From assembly GCF_005049235.1 (NCBI RefSeq), contig NZ_SUMD01000016.1, positions 21,821-85,820 of the forward strand: DNA of 64,000 nt, in the 5' to 3' direction. The number at the start of each line of letters is the position of its first letter. Position 1 is the stretch's first letter. This document shows positions 35,075 to 43,975 of this stretch, one piece after another. Position numbers and translations under genes: made by a program. The DNA comes from Rhodococcus oryzae (GTDB taxonomy: Bacteria; Actinomycetota; Actinomycetes; Mycobacteriales; Mycobacteriaceae). The notes below the pieces were generated by a model. The model saw nothing but the letters and a program-made list of their open reading frames with translations. It did not search any database and had not been told where the DNA came from.

Positions 35075-37914
35075 CGGTCGCCGACCCCTTCGGCGCCGAT
35101 GCGCTGAGGGAATCGACGCTGCTCGCGTGGCGTTCCTCGCCGACCAGGCTCCGCGAGGATGCCGCGACCGAGGCCGACCTCTCGGCCGCGGGGTACCGCG
35201 ACCGATTGCTGACCGAGCTGGCCCAGAACGCCGCGGACGCCGCCGCCCGGGCCGGAGTGCCGGGGGCGATGCGGATCACCCTCGACGGCACCCGACTGCA
35301 CGTCGCGAACACCGGCGCCCCCCTCGATCAGCCGGGGGTACAGGCCCTGTCCGCGCTCCGGGTCTCCGGTAAGGACACCGACGGCGGGCCGGTTGTCGGC
35401 AGGTTCGGGGTCGGATTCACCGCCGTGCTGTCGGTGAGCGACGAGGTCGAGGTGCGGTCAAGGACCGGCTCGATCGCCTTCTCTGCCGAGCGGACCCGCG
35501 ACGAACTCCGCGCCGCCGGCTTGGACGAGCCCGAGCGGGGCGTGCCCGTGCTGCGGTTGGTGTGGCCCACCGACGCCGCGCCCGCCTCTGGTTTCGACTC
35601 CGAGGTGGTGCTGGCGCTGCGACCGGGAGTGGACGCGGACGAGCTGCTGCGGCAACTGGCCGACGACGCTCCCGACCTGCTGCTGGAGCTGCCCGCGCTG
35701 GCGTCGATCGAGCTCGCCGACCAGACTTTCACCCGATTCGAGCGGCCGCTCGCCGACGGGCTGACCGAGCTCCGGGTTCAGGTCGCTCCGCTCCCGGCGG
35801 CCGGCGAGCGCACCTGGTGGCAGTACTCGGCTGCGCCGTCCGCGCGCTGGGCGGTGCCGATCATCGACGGACGGGTCCGCCCGGTCTCCGCCGATGTGCT
35901 GCGCGCGCCGACCCGGTCGGACGAGGAGCTGTCGCTGCCCGCGATCCTGATCGCCGCCGCGGCGCTGCAGCCCGACCGCAGGCGACTGATGCCGGGAGCC
36001 GCCCTCGAGCATCTGGCCGACGGATACGCCGATTTCGTTGCGGCGCTTCCGGAGTCGCAGCGACTGCGGCTGGTCCCACTGCCCGGGTTCGCGCGCGGTG
36101 AGGTGGATGCGGTGCTGCGCGAGGCGGTGCTGCGGGAGCTGACCGGCAACGCCTGGCTGCCGGGCGCCGACGGGCTGGCGCTGGTGCCGGGATCCGCTGT
36201 CGTGCTACCGGGGCTGACGGAGGAGCTCGCCGATCTGCTGCAGGACGTGATCCCCGGGCTGCTCGGTCCCGCGCTGTCCACCGAGCGCGAGGCCCAGGCG
36301 CTGTCCGCCGTCGGGGTGCACCGAATCGGGCTGGCGCACCTGACCGAGCTGCTCGCCGGGATCCATCGCGAACCGGGTTGGTGGGGAAGGCTTTACGCGG
36401 CCTTGGAGCCGCTGGTCGTGGATTCGGTCGCCGCGGAAGAGCTGGCCGCCATCCCGGTGCCGCTGACGGACGGGCGCACGGTGACCGGCCCGCGAACCGT
36501 CGTGCTCGGCCACGACCTCGGGGAGCTCGGTCACGGCATCGACGCGCAGAGGGTCCATTGGATCCGGCTGGTGCATCCCGATGCAGCCCATCGCCTGCTC
36601 GGCCGACTCGGGGCCGGCAGCGCGTCCGCGCTCGACGTGCTCGCCGACCCCGCGCTGCGGTCGGCGATCGAGGACATCGATCTCGACGATCCCACCGCCG
36701 CAAGCGAACTCGCCGAACCGGTACTGTCGCTGTCCGCGGTCGCCGCCGCTGCGGGCGACCTGCCCGGCTGGCTCGGCCAACTGCCCCTGCCGGATGCGGA
36801 CGGGGCGCTGCGCGCCGCGGACGAGTTGCTGCTGCCGGGCGCACCGCTCGCCCGCGTGCTCGCGGCGGACTCGCCGTTCGGGACCGTGTCGCCGAAGTTG
36901 GTCGAGCGGTTCGGCGAGGCAGCCCTGCGCGGCGTCGGGGTCGGCTGGGGATTCACCGTGCTCCGGGCGGACCTGCCGACCGGACCCGAGCAGGACCTCG
37001 ACGACGAGGACGCCTGGTGGTCGACGCTCGAGGAGGATCCGGAGGTGCTGCTCGCCGTCCGTGACCTCGACCTGGTGGACTCCGGCGCCTGGCCGGAGGC
37101 GCTCGGCCTGCTGGCCGGGGAGCCCGCGACCGCGGCACTGCTCTCGGACCGGACCGGGTACACCGCCTGGTGGTTGCGCAGGCACGCGCGCCTGGGCGGG
37201 GTCCAGCTGGGGGCGATGCGCCGGGTCGACGATCACACCTTCGAGGGGCTGCTCGACGTCTTCGAGCACCCGGACGCCGCGGCGTTGTCGGGGGTCGTGG
37301 CCGCCGACCGGGTCGACGGTGTCGAGATGGCGGAACTGCTGCTGGGGCGGCTCGCCGACCGCGACCGGGACCCGGGCCCCGCCGTTGTGGCGCGTGCGCA
37401 CCGGCTGTTGGCGGAGGCGACCGCGTCGGGGATCCTCGATCTCGACGAGCTCTCGCCACCCGCGGCGGTCCGGACGCTGTCCGGGCAACTGGCCGACCCG
37501 GCCGAGGCCGTCGTGCTGGACCGGCCCTGGCTGGCGGCGGCAGTGCCGGCGGAGCTGCTGGTGGTCGGCGACCTGCCGAGCGCGGCCGGGCTGGCCGAGC
37601 TGCTCGACCTGCCGCCCGCGTCCGAGGCGATCCGCGGCGAGGTGCTCGGCGCAGGCCGCCGCGTCAGCGCATGGGACCGCGAGCCCGCCGCGGTGCTCGC
37701 CCACATCGCGCTCGGGCTGCCGCTGCCGGAGGGCACCCTGGTGGTGCACGACCGCCTGACCGTTCGGCTGAGCGGCGCCGTGCGGGGCGACGTCGAACTG
37801 CCGTGGTGGGTGGACGGGGACGGGCGCACGCACTGCACGGAGCGCGGGTTGCTGGCCGGAGCGGAGTCCGCGGAGCGACAGGATCTCGAAAGGGGCCGGC
37901 CGGATGCCGATTGA
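35071..37914 (+). CDS. Sacsin/Hsp90-like ATPase-domain protein, probable CTG start
   Basis: A ~947-residue protein. The N-terminal GHKL fold (ELAQNAADAAARAG, then DGTRLHVANTGAPLD, VGRFGVGFTAVLSV) resembles the ATP-binding domain of sacsin and Hsp90. The rest is a long helical region of unknown function. Conserved family sequence (DPFGADALRESTLLAWRSSPTR, AAGYRDRL) lies upstream of the first usual start, TTG 35206, so the true start should be about 35071. No ATG, GTG or TTG is in frame there; the CTG at 35071, overlapping the DUF3027 stop, is the best candidate. A chaperone or regulatory role is inferred only. Its 3' end overlaps the PAP2 gene by 11 nt. Confidence 0.8.
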   Translation: MTVADPFGADALRESTLLAWRSSPTRLREDAATEADLSAAGYRDRLLTELAQNAADAAARAGVPGAMRITLDGTRLHVANTGAPLDQPGVQALSALRVSGKDTDGGPVVGRFGVGFTAVLSVSDEVEVRSRTGSIAFSAERTRDELRAAGLDEPERGVPVLRLVWPTDAAPASGFDSEVVLALRPGVDADELLRQLADDAPDLLLELPALASIELADQTFTRFERPLADGLTELRVQVAPLPAAGERTWWQYSAAPSARWAVPIIDGRVRPVSADVLRAPTRSDEELSLPAILIAAAALQPDRRRLMPGAALEHLADGYADFVAALPESQRLRLVPLPGFARGEVDAVLREAVLRELTGNAWLPGADGLALVPGSAVVLPGLTEELADLLQDVIPGLLGPALSTEREAQALSAVGVHRIGLAHLTELLAGIHREPGWWGRLYAALEPLVVDSVAAEELAAIPVPLTDGRTVTGPRTVVLGHDLGELGHGIDAQRVHWIRLVHPDAAHRLLGRLGAGSASALDVLADPALRSAIEDIDLDDPTAASELAEPVLSLSAVAAAAGDLPGWLGQLPLPDADGALRAADELLLPGAPLARVLAADSPFGTVSPKLVERFGEAALRGVGVGWGFTVLRADLPTGPEQDLDDEDAWWSTLEEDPEVLLAVRDLDLVDSGAWPEALGLLAGEPATAALLSDRTGYTAWWLRRHARLGGVQLGAMRRVDDHTFEGLLDVFEHPDAAALSGVVAADRVDGVEMAELLLGRLADRDRDPGPAVVARAHRLLAEATASGILDLDELSPPAAVRTLSGQLADPAEAVVLDRPWLAAAVPAELLVVGDLPSAAGLAELLDLPPASEAIRGEVLGAGRRVSAWDREPAAVLAHIALGLPLPEGTLVVHDRLTVRLSGAVRGDVELPWWVDGDGRTHCTERGLLAGAESAERQDLERGRPDAD

Positions 37915-38467
37915 CCAGACGGTGCTGGATTTCATGGTCGGGATCCGCACCCCCTGGCTCACCGACGTCGTCACGGTGATCACGAATCTCGGTGGCACGG
38001 TGGCCTCGTGGGTGATCACCTCGGTGATCGTGCTCGCGCTGCTGGCGCGACGGCATCGGGCGGAGGCGCTGCTGGTCGGCGGCGCGATGTTCACCGGCCA
38101 GCTGGTGATGTCCCTGCTCAAGCTCGCGTTCGGCCGGGAACGGCCGCCCGAGCCGGAACGGTTGGTGGTCGAGCTGACCCATTCGTTCCCGTCCGGGCAC
38201 GCGATGATGTCGTCGATCCTGGTGTGCGTCGTGGCGGCGGTGATCGTCCGGATCGGGGGGCCGCGCTGGAACACCCCCGTGGTGTTCGTGGGGCTGGGCC
38301 TGTGGACGCTGGCGGTCGGGCTCTCCCGGGTCTATCTGGGCGCGCACTGGCTCACGGACGTGATCGCGGGCTGGCTCTTCGGCGCCGCCTGGGCGGGCCT
38401 GTGGATCTGGGCGATTGTTAAATCTTCGCGAAACTCTGCCAATGGAGCGCCGTCTTCCCTAAGGTGA
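37904..38467 (+). CDS. PAP2-family membrane phosphatase
   Basis: A 187-residue integral membrane phosphatase with about five hydrophobic helices. All three PAP2 motifs are present: KLAFGRERP, SFPSGHAMM and SRVYLGAHWLTDVIAG. Such enzymes dephosphorylate lipid phosphates (undecaprenyl diphosphate, phosphatidic acid or glycerol phosphates) at the membrane surface. It overlaps the preceding gene by 11 nt, so the three genes from 34145 probably form an operon. The exact substrate is unknown. Confidence 0.93.
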   Translation: MPIDQTVLDFMVGIRTPWLTDVVTVITNLGGTVASWVITSVIVLALLARRHRAEALLVGGAMFTGQLVMSLLKLAFGRERPPEPERLVVELTHSFPSGHAMMSSILVCVVAAVIVRIGGPRWNTPVVFVGLGLWTLAVGLSRVYLGAHWLTDVIAGWLFGAAWAGLWIWAIVKSSRNSANGAPSSLR

Positions 38468-38515
38468 CCGTTTTGGACGATCGTCCAGCTTTGCGGTCAC
38501 GAGAAGAGGTCACCC

Positions 38516-40441
38516 ATGGCGGCAGCAGCCACCCCTGGCGTTCCCGACCAGCCCACGCGGCGGATCCACCTGAGCCGTGGGGTGCTCGCCGCGATCGTGA
38601 TCGCCCCGCTGGCGCTCATCGGCTTCTACATGTGGGCGTTGTGGAACCCCGGTGACACCCTCGACCGGCTGCCCGTCGCGATCGTCAACAACGACGCGGG
38701 CGCGGACATGGACGGGACCCGGCTCGAGGCGGGCAAGGAGGTGGCCGCCTCGCTGGTCGAGAGCGGCGACGTCGCCTGGCAGGAGGTGGACCTGGAGCAG
38801 GCCACCGAGGGCGTCGAGGACGGGGAGTACTACTTCTCGCTGGTGATCCCGCAGGACTTCAGCGCCGACATCGCGAGTGCCGGGACGCCCGACGCGCAGA
38901 AGGCGCGGCTCGAGGTCGTCTACAACGACCACAACAGCCTGGTCGCGACGCCGGTCGGCGAGGGTCTGATGGCACAGGTGCGTTCCGCGGTCTCCGAGTC
39001 GATCGGCGAACAGTCGGTGGACCAGGTGCTCGTCGGGCTCGGCGACGTGGGCAAGGGGCTCGAGGAGGCCGCCTCGGGCGCTCGCCAGCTCTCGGCCGGT
39101 ACCGGGGAGGCGCTGTCGGGCACCACCCAGCTCGCCGACGGCAGCGTCGAGCTCTCCGCGGGCCTGAGTGAGGCGTACGCGGGTAGCGGGGAGCTCTCCG
39201 CGGGCGCCTCGGAGCTGGCCGCGGGCAGCGATGAGGCAGCGGCGGGCGCGGCCGAACTGAACAACGGCCTCTCGCAGCTGGTCTCGGGCACCGACGAGCT
39301 GGGTGCGGGCGCCAAGCAGATCAGCGAGGTGATCGACACTGTGGTCGGTCCGCTCGTCGACACCATGGTCGCCGCCGGGCTCCCGACCGGCGACGAGGAC
39401 GTGGCGGGTCAGCTCAAGCAGCTGCAAGCGGGCGCGCGGGAGCTCGCCTTCCAGCTCTCGGACCCGGCGGCGGACTACCGGGGCGGGCTTCAGTCCGCGG
39501 CCGCGGGTGCCGGCGAACTGTCGGGCGGGCTGGGTCAACTGGCCGACGGTGCGCACCAGCTCGACGCGGGCGCGGCCGAGCTGAACTCCGGACTGGGACA
39601 GCTCGACGCGGGCGGCGTGCAGTTGCGCGACGGCCTCGGTGAGCTCCAGGTCGGTGTCGGACAGCTCGACGACGGCAGCGCGGAGCTCGCCAAGGGTCTC
39701 GCCGACGGCGCGGCGCAGGTGCCTGCGTTCACGCCGGACGAGCGCAAGGCCACGGCCGCGATGCTCGCGTCGCCGGTGAGCCTGAGCCCGCAGAACATCA
39801 ACGTCGCGGCCGGTTTCGGTCCGGGTGCCGTGCCGGTGGTGATGTCCGTTGCGCTGTTCCTGCTCGGGATCCTCATCTGGTTCGTGATCAGGCCGACCAG
39901 GCGCGACGGGCTCCGGCGCTACCGGATGCCAGCCGCGATCATGGCAGGCGGCGCCGTGCTGGCCTCGATCGCCGCGATCACCCTGACGGGCGCGGAGCCG
40001 CCAAGCGTGGTGATGATGGTCGCGGTGATGTTGCTGATCGGCGCGGCGGCCCTCGCGCTTGCCCGGATGCTCACCGTCGTCTTCGGGGCCGTCAACGGCA
40101 CCTTCATCGCGCTGGGTCTGTTGATGGTCCAGCTGTTCTCGTTCGGCGGCGTGTTCCCGATCGAGCAGATGCCGCAGCCGTTCCGATGGCTGCAGGCATT
40201 GATGCCGCTCACCTACGCGAGGAACGCCCTCCGGATGACGCTCAGCGGCTACTACGGTCCGAGGTTCTGGTTCGCGGTCGTGGTGCTGCTGGCGCTGGTG
40301 GCCGCCGCCGTGGCGGTGACGATCTGGTGGCGCAGGCGAACGGAGGATCCCGTCGCGGGTGAGGAGTATCACGACGAGTACGACGAGCTGGAGGAGTTCG
40401 AGGCCGGGGACGACCCGACGATGGAGCCGAGCCGGGTCTAG
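38516..40441 (+). CDS. YhgE/Pip family membrane protein
   Basis: A 641-residue protein with one N-terminal and about five C-terminal membrane segments flanking a long extracellular region with heptad-like repeats (about 60% of it made of repeated GxxxLSxG and LxxGxxxL units such as GELSAGASELAAGS). This architecture is typical of YhgE/Pip proteins, related to the phage infection protein and to the ESX/ABC-2 membrane family. It may act in export of large molecules or as a receptor. The acidic C-terminus (HDEYDELEEFEAGDD) is cytosolic. The start at ATG 38516 follows an AGAGGTC ribosome-binding site. Confidence 0.92.
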   Translation: MAAAATPGVPDQPTRRIHLSRGVLAAIVIAPLALIGFYMWALWNPGDTLDRLPVAIVNNDAGADMDGTRLEAGKEVAASLVESGDVAWQEVDLEQATEGVEDGEYYFSLVIPQDFSADIASAGTPDAQKARLEVVYNDHNSLVATPVGEGLMAQVRSAVSESIGEQSVDQVLVGLGDVGKGLEEAASGARQLSAGTGEALSGTTQLADGSVELSAGLSEAYAGSGELSAGASELAAGSDEAAAGAAELNNGLSQLVSGTDELGAGAKQISEVIDTVVGPLVDTMVAAGLPTGDEDVAGQLKQLQAGARELAFQLSDPAADYRGGLQSAAAGAGELSGGLGQLADGAHQLDAGAAELNSGLGQLDAGGVQLRDGLGELQVGVGQLDDGSAELAKGLADGAAQVPAFTPDERKATAAMLASPVSLSPQNINVAAGFGPGAVPVVMSVALFLLGILIWFVIRPTRRDGLRRYRMPAAIMAGGAVLASIAAITLTGAEPPSVVMMVAVMLLIGAAALALARMLTVVFGAVNGTFIALGLLMVQLFSFGGVFPIEQMPQPFRWLQALMPLTYARNALRMTLSGYYGPRFWFAVVVLLALVAAAVAVTIWWRRRTEDPVAGEEYHDEYDELEEFEAGDDPTMEPSRV

Positions 40442-40447
40442 GCCCGG

Positions 40448-40696
40448 TCAGCTCAGGCCGCGCTGCGCGCCCTTGCTGCCGCGGCGTGCGGCGGCCCGCT
40501 GCACGAGGAACAGGGTGAATCCGAGTGCGCCGACGGCCAATCCGGCCAGACAGATCGGCAGCGCCTCGTGCCAGCGGTCGCCCGAGGCGAGCACAACCGT
40601 GGTGGTGACCAGCCAGGCGAGTGTGCCGATCGTCACCACCGGACGCGGATCGGTGAGCCTGCGAGGGATCAACGGGTCATCGCGGGTCTCGGTCAC
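40448..40696 (-). CDS. DUF2530 membrane protein
   Basis: An 82-residue protein with two membrane segments and basic ends, matching Rv0879c by synteny. TAGCTT (40708-40703, minus strand) lies 6 nt before GTG 40696, so it is probably leaderless. It is divergent from the purine permease and convergent with the YhgE/Pip gene. No function is known. Confidence 0.88.
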   Translation of the reverse strand: MTETRDDPLIPRRLTDPRPVVTIGTLAWLVTTTVVLASGDRWHEALPICLAGLAVGALGFTLFLVQRAAARRGSKGAQRGLS

Positions 40697-40734
40697 ATAA
40701 TTAAGCTACCCGTTCCCCTTTGCCCTAACCTCCC

Positions 40735-40751
40735 AGGTGCGACGCGCACCT
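40735..40751. promoter_or_regulatory. Palindromic operator upstream of NCS2 permease
   Basis: AGGTGCG-ACG-CGCACCT is a perfect 7-bp inverted repeat with a 3-bp spacer. A -10 TAACCT (40726-40731) ends 3 bp before it, so the palindrome covers the likely transcription start of the permease, 25-41 bp upstream of its ATG. Confidence 0.6.
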
Positions 40752-40775
40752 TCGGCGATTGGGACATTGGACGCT

Positions 40776-42230
40776 ATGGCTGGAACCTCGAGGCTCCTGG
40801 ACAACTACTTCAAGATCACGGAACGTGGTTCCACGGTCAGCAACGAGGTCCGCGGCGGCCTGGTCACCTTCGTGGCGATGGCGTACATCGTCGTGCTCAA
40901 CCCGCTGATCCTCGGCAGCTTCTCGCCTGACGATGCGGCCGCGAAGACGGATGTGCTCGGCAACATCCTGCCGGTCACCCAGGTGGCGGCGGTGACGGCG
41001 CTCGTCGCCGGTGTCATGAGCATCGCGTTCGGCATCATCGCGAACTACCCCTTCGGCATCGCCGCGGGCCTCGGCATCAACGCGCTGCTCGCGGTGACGA
41101 TCGCTCCGCAGGTCACCTGGCCGGAGGCGATGGGCCTTGTGGTGATCGACGGCATCATCATCGTGGTGCTGGCGATCTCGGGCTTCCGGACCGCGGTGTT
41201 CAACGCGGTCCCCGACGCGCTCAAGTCGGCCATCGTCGCGGGTATCGGCATGTTCATCGCGTTCATCGGATTCGTCGACGCAGGCTTCGTCCGCCGCATT
41301 CCCGATGTCGCGGGCACGAGTGTTCCGGTCGGATTGGGTATCAGCGGGTCCATCTCCACCTGGCCGACGGTGATCTTCGTCTTCGGCGTGCTGCTGATGG
41401 GAATCCTGGTGGCGCGCAAGGTCCGCGGTGGCCTGCTCATCGGCATCGTGGTGACGACGGTGCTGGCCGCGGTCATCGAGGCGATCTGGCATGTCGGCCC
41501 CTCGAAGGGGGTGAACCCGAGCGGCTGGAACCTCAGTGTCCCGACGATGCCGGACGTGCTCGCGCAGATGCCGGATCTGAGCCTGGTCGGCGACGTCAAC
41601 CTGTTCGGGGCCTTCACCCGGATCGGCGTGCTGGCCGCCAGCCTGCTGGTCTTCACCCTGGTGCTCGCCAACTTCTTCGACGCGATGGGCACCATGACCG
41701 GCCTCGGCAAGGAGGCCGGACTCGCCGACGAGCACGGCAACTTGCCCGGGATCGGGAAGGCCTTCGTCGTGGAGGGTGCAGGCGCGATCGTCGGCGGCGG
41801 CGCGTCCGCCTCCTCGAACACTGTGTTCGTCGAATCCGCCTCTGGCATCGCGGAGGGCGCCCGCACCGGGCTGTCCAACGTGGTCACCGGGCTGCTGTTC
41901 CTCGCCGCGATGTTCCTGACCCCGCTGTATTCCGTGGTGCCGATCGAGGCCGCGGCGCCCGCCCTGGTGATCGTCGGCGCGCTGATGATCGGCCAGGTCC
42001 GGGACATCGATTTCACCAAGTTCGACATCGCGCTGCCCGCGTTCCTGACCATCGTCGTGATGCCCTTCACCTACTCGATCGCGAACGGCATCGGCGTCGG
42101 CTTCATCGCCTGGGTCGTGATCGGTGCCTTCAGCGGCAAGATCAAGCAGATCCACCCGCTGTTGTGGGTGGTCGCGGGCCTGTTCGTGGCCTATTTCGCG
42201 GTCGGGCCGATCACGGATGCGATTACCTGA
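40776..42230 (+). CDS. NCS2-family purine permease (AzgA-like)
   Basis: A 484-residue membrane permease with about twelve to fourteen helices. NEVRGGLVTFVAMAYIVVLNPLIL, GIAAGLGINALLAVT and NFFDAMGTMTGLGKEAGL match the AzgA/GhxP branch of NCS2, which takes up guanine, hypoxanthine or adenine by proton symport. The ATG at 40776 is chosen over an upstream in-frame start in the operator. A MarR gene follows 34 bp downstream and may be co-transcribed. The substrate is an inference from the branch. Confidence 0.93.
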   Translation: MAGTSRLLDNYFKITERGSTVSNEVRGGLVTFVAMAYIVVLNPLILGSFSPDDAAAKTDVLGNILPVTQVAAVTALVAGVMSIAFGIIANYPFGIAAGLGINALLAVTIAPQVTWPEAMGLVVIDGIIIVVLAISGFRTAVFNAVPDALKSAIVAGIGMFIAFIGFVDAGFVRRIPDVAGTSVPVGLGISGSISTWPTVIFVFGVLLMGILVARKVRGGLLIGIVVTTVLAAVIEAIWHVGPSKGVNPSGWNLSVPTMPDVLAQMPDLSLVGDVNLFGAFTRIGVLAASLLVFTLVLANFFDAMGTMTGLGKEAGLADEHGNLPGIGKAFVVEGAGAIVGGGASASSNTVFVESASGIAEGARTGLSNVVTGLLFLAAMFLTPLYSVVPIEAAAPALVIVGALMIGQVRDIDFTKFDIALPAFLTIVVMPFTYSIANGIGVGFIAWVVIGAFSGKIKQIHPLLWVVAGLFVAYFAVGPITDAIT

Positions 42231-42264
42231 ACCGCTTGTCAGGTAGTGCCGTATCCTCCGGAGG

Positions 42265-42696
42265 GTGACATTGGATACTCGCACTCTGGCCAGTGATCTC
42301 TCGTTGGCCGTCGTGCGTCTGACGCGGCATCTCCGCGGGCGGCGCACGGACTCTCAGGTGTCGTTGACGCAGCTGTCGGCGCTTGCCAGCCTCTCCGCGG
42401 ACGGGCCGATGACGCCGGGTGCGCTTGCGGCCAAGGAGCGGGTGCAGCCGCCGTCGATGACCCGGGTCATCGCTTCGCTCGCGGACCTGGGCCTGGTCGT
42501 GCGGACCCCGCACCCCACTGACGGCCGACAGATCATCGTGTCCCTCTCGGACTCCGGTCAGGCCCTGGTGACAGACGAGACCAGCGCCAGGGAGAAGTGG
42601 ATGAACGATCGTCTTGCGGCGCTCGACGACTCGCAGATCGCAGTGCTCCGCGAGTCGGTCGAGATCATCAGTTCGATGGTCAGCGACTCGGAGTAG
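42265..42696 (+). CDS. MarR-family regulator (Rv0880-like)
   Basis: A 143-residue winged-helix regulator. SLTQLSALASLSADGPMTPGALAAKERVQPPSMTRVIASLADLGLVVRTPHPTDGRQIIV shows the MarR fold with recognition helix PPSMTRVIASLADLG and the wing DGRQ. Synteny matches Rv0880. TATCCT (42252-42257) lies 7 nt before GTG 42265, consistent with leaderless translation. Whether it binds the palindrome at 40735 upstream of the adjacent permease is worth testing. Confidence 0.92.
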   Translation: MTLDTRTLASDLSLAVVRLTRHLRGRRTDSQVSLTQLSALASLSADGPMTPGALAAKERVQPPSMTRVIASLADLGLVVRTPHPTDGRQIIVSLSDSGQALVTDETSAREKWMNDRLAALDDSQIAVLRESVEIISSMVSDSE

Positions 42697-42715
42697 CGCG
42701 CAAGGCTGCTTCGGC

Positions 42716-43918
42716 CTAGAAGTGCCAGCCGGCGAACGGTTCCCGGTCGGCGCGGAAGGCCAGATCCAGCAGGTCCAGGACCGACTCGTCGCTCGTCCAC
42801 AGCCGCCCGGCCCGAGCGAACGAGCGCGCCCGGTGGCCGCCGAGGTACAGGCTGCCGAGTACGTCGAGATCGAGACGGGCCTGCGGGGGAGCATCGGTTC
42901 GGGTGACCGTGGCCCGGCCGTCCACCACGCGCAGTGAGAAATTGCCGCCCGCGTCGAGGAACGGGTCGTGGATCTCGAGGACCACGTCCAGGTCGACGGC
43001 GAAGGTGCGCGCGGTGAGCGCGGCAGGCACGTCCATGATGCGCACCCAGACGGCGTCGTCCCGCGAGGTCACCCGCGGCAGCCGGGCGTCGGTGAGCAGC
43101 CACGGCAGCGGGTCGTCCGCGGCCTGATCGACCCGGATCTCGCTCATCAGGTCCATGCCCGCGAGCACCCGCCACAATGCGGCATACGACTCGTCGGTCG
43201 CGGCGACGAGGTCATCGACCACCGCGACCATCCCGCCGGGGGTCTGCTTGCGACGATAGGTCGCGTAGCCGTCCGCGTGCACCAGATAGAACAGGGCGGA
43301 GGCGCCGTCGCGGCGGTGCTCGAGATCCGCGAACATCCGGTCCCAGTACACCTTCGGCCGGGCCAGGGCCCCGGGAGTGCGCGCCTGCCAGCGGTCGTAG
43401 ATCGCGGGCAGTGCCGCGCGGGCGTCGGCCGGTGGCACCAGGGCCACCCCGCCGGGATTCGCTGCGGTGTCACGGATCCGGGCCGAACGCCGGTCGACGG
43501 ACACCGCGAGCTCGCTGGTCGCGGGACCGTAGCCGAAGCGGCCGTAGATGGTGGCCTCGGTGGCGGTGAGGATCGACAACGGTGCCTCCGCCGCGACGAA
43601 CCGCCGGTGCTGTTCGGTGAACAGTGCGCGCAGGATGCCGCGCCTGCGGTGGGTCGGCGCGACCGAGACCCAGGAAACCCCCGGCAGATCCAGTTGGGTA
43701 CCGCCGGGGACGGTGATCCGCATCGCGAAGTGCATCACCACAGCGACGGGCCGGTCGTCGTCGGTGGCCAGGATGACGTCCTCCGTCCGGGCGAACCGCC
43801 GGGTGAAGGCCATGTCCTCGTCGGTGGGGTGGAAACCGAACGCGTGCGCATCGAGCAACGCCACCGCGTCCCAGTCCGTCTCCGTTGCCGTCCTGATCGC
43901 GATCGCCCTGTCGGTCAT
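42716..43918 (-). CDS. Eis-like GNAT acetyltransferase
   Basis: A 400-residue acetyltransferase with the three-domain layout of mycobacterial Eis: an N-terminal GNAT domain (VSWVSVAPTHRRRGILRALFTEQH, acetyl-CoA pyrophosphate loop RRRGIL), a second GNAT-like domain, and a C-terminal sterol-carrier-like domain ending GWHF. Eis proteins acetylate aminoglycosides and other amines; the family also includes many of unknown role. ATG 43918 is 58 bp from the divergent methyltransferase gene. The conserved C-terminal carboxylate used in Eis catalysis is present as the terminal F. Confidence 0.9.
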   Translation of the reverse strand: MTDRAIAIRTATETDWDAVALLDAHAFGFHPTDEDMAFTRRFARTEDVILATDDDRPVAVVMHFAMRITVPGGTQLDLPGVSWVSVAPTHRRRGILRALFTEQHRRFVAAEAPLSILTATEATIYGRFGYGPATSELAVSVDRRSARIRDTAANPGGVALVPPADARAALPAIYDRWQARTPGALARPKVYWDRMFADLEHRRDGASALFYLVHADGYATYRRKQTPGGMVAVVDDLVAATDESYAALWRVLAGMDLMSEIRVDQAADDPLPWLLTDARLPRVTSRDDAVWVRIMDVPAALTARTFAVDLDVVLEIHDPFLDAGGNFSLRVVDGRATVTRTDAPPQARLDLDVLGSLYLGGHRARSFARAGRLWTSDESVLDLLDLAFRADREPFAGWHF

Positions 43919-43975
43919 CCTTCGAGGGTGGCACAGATTTGTAGGTGGCACTGTGGTGTACGGCAGGATGGCGGT

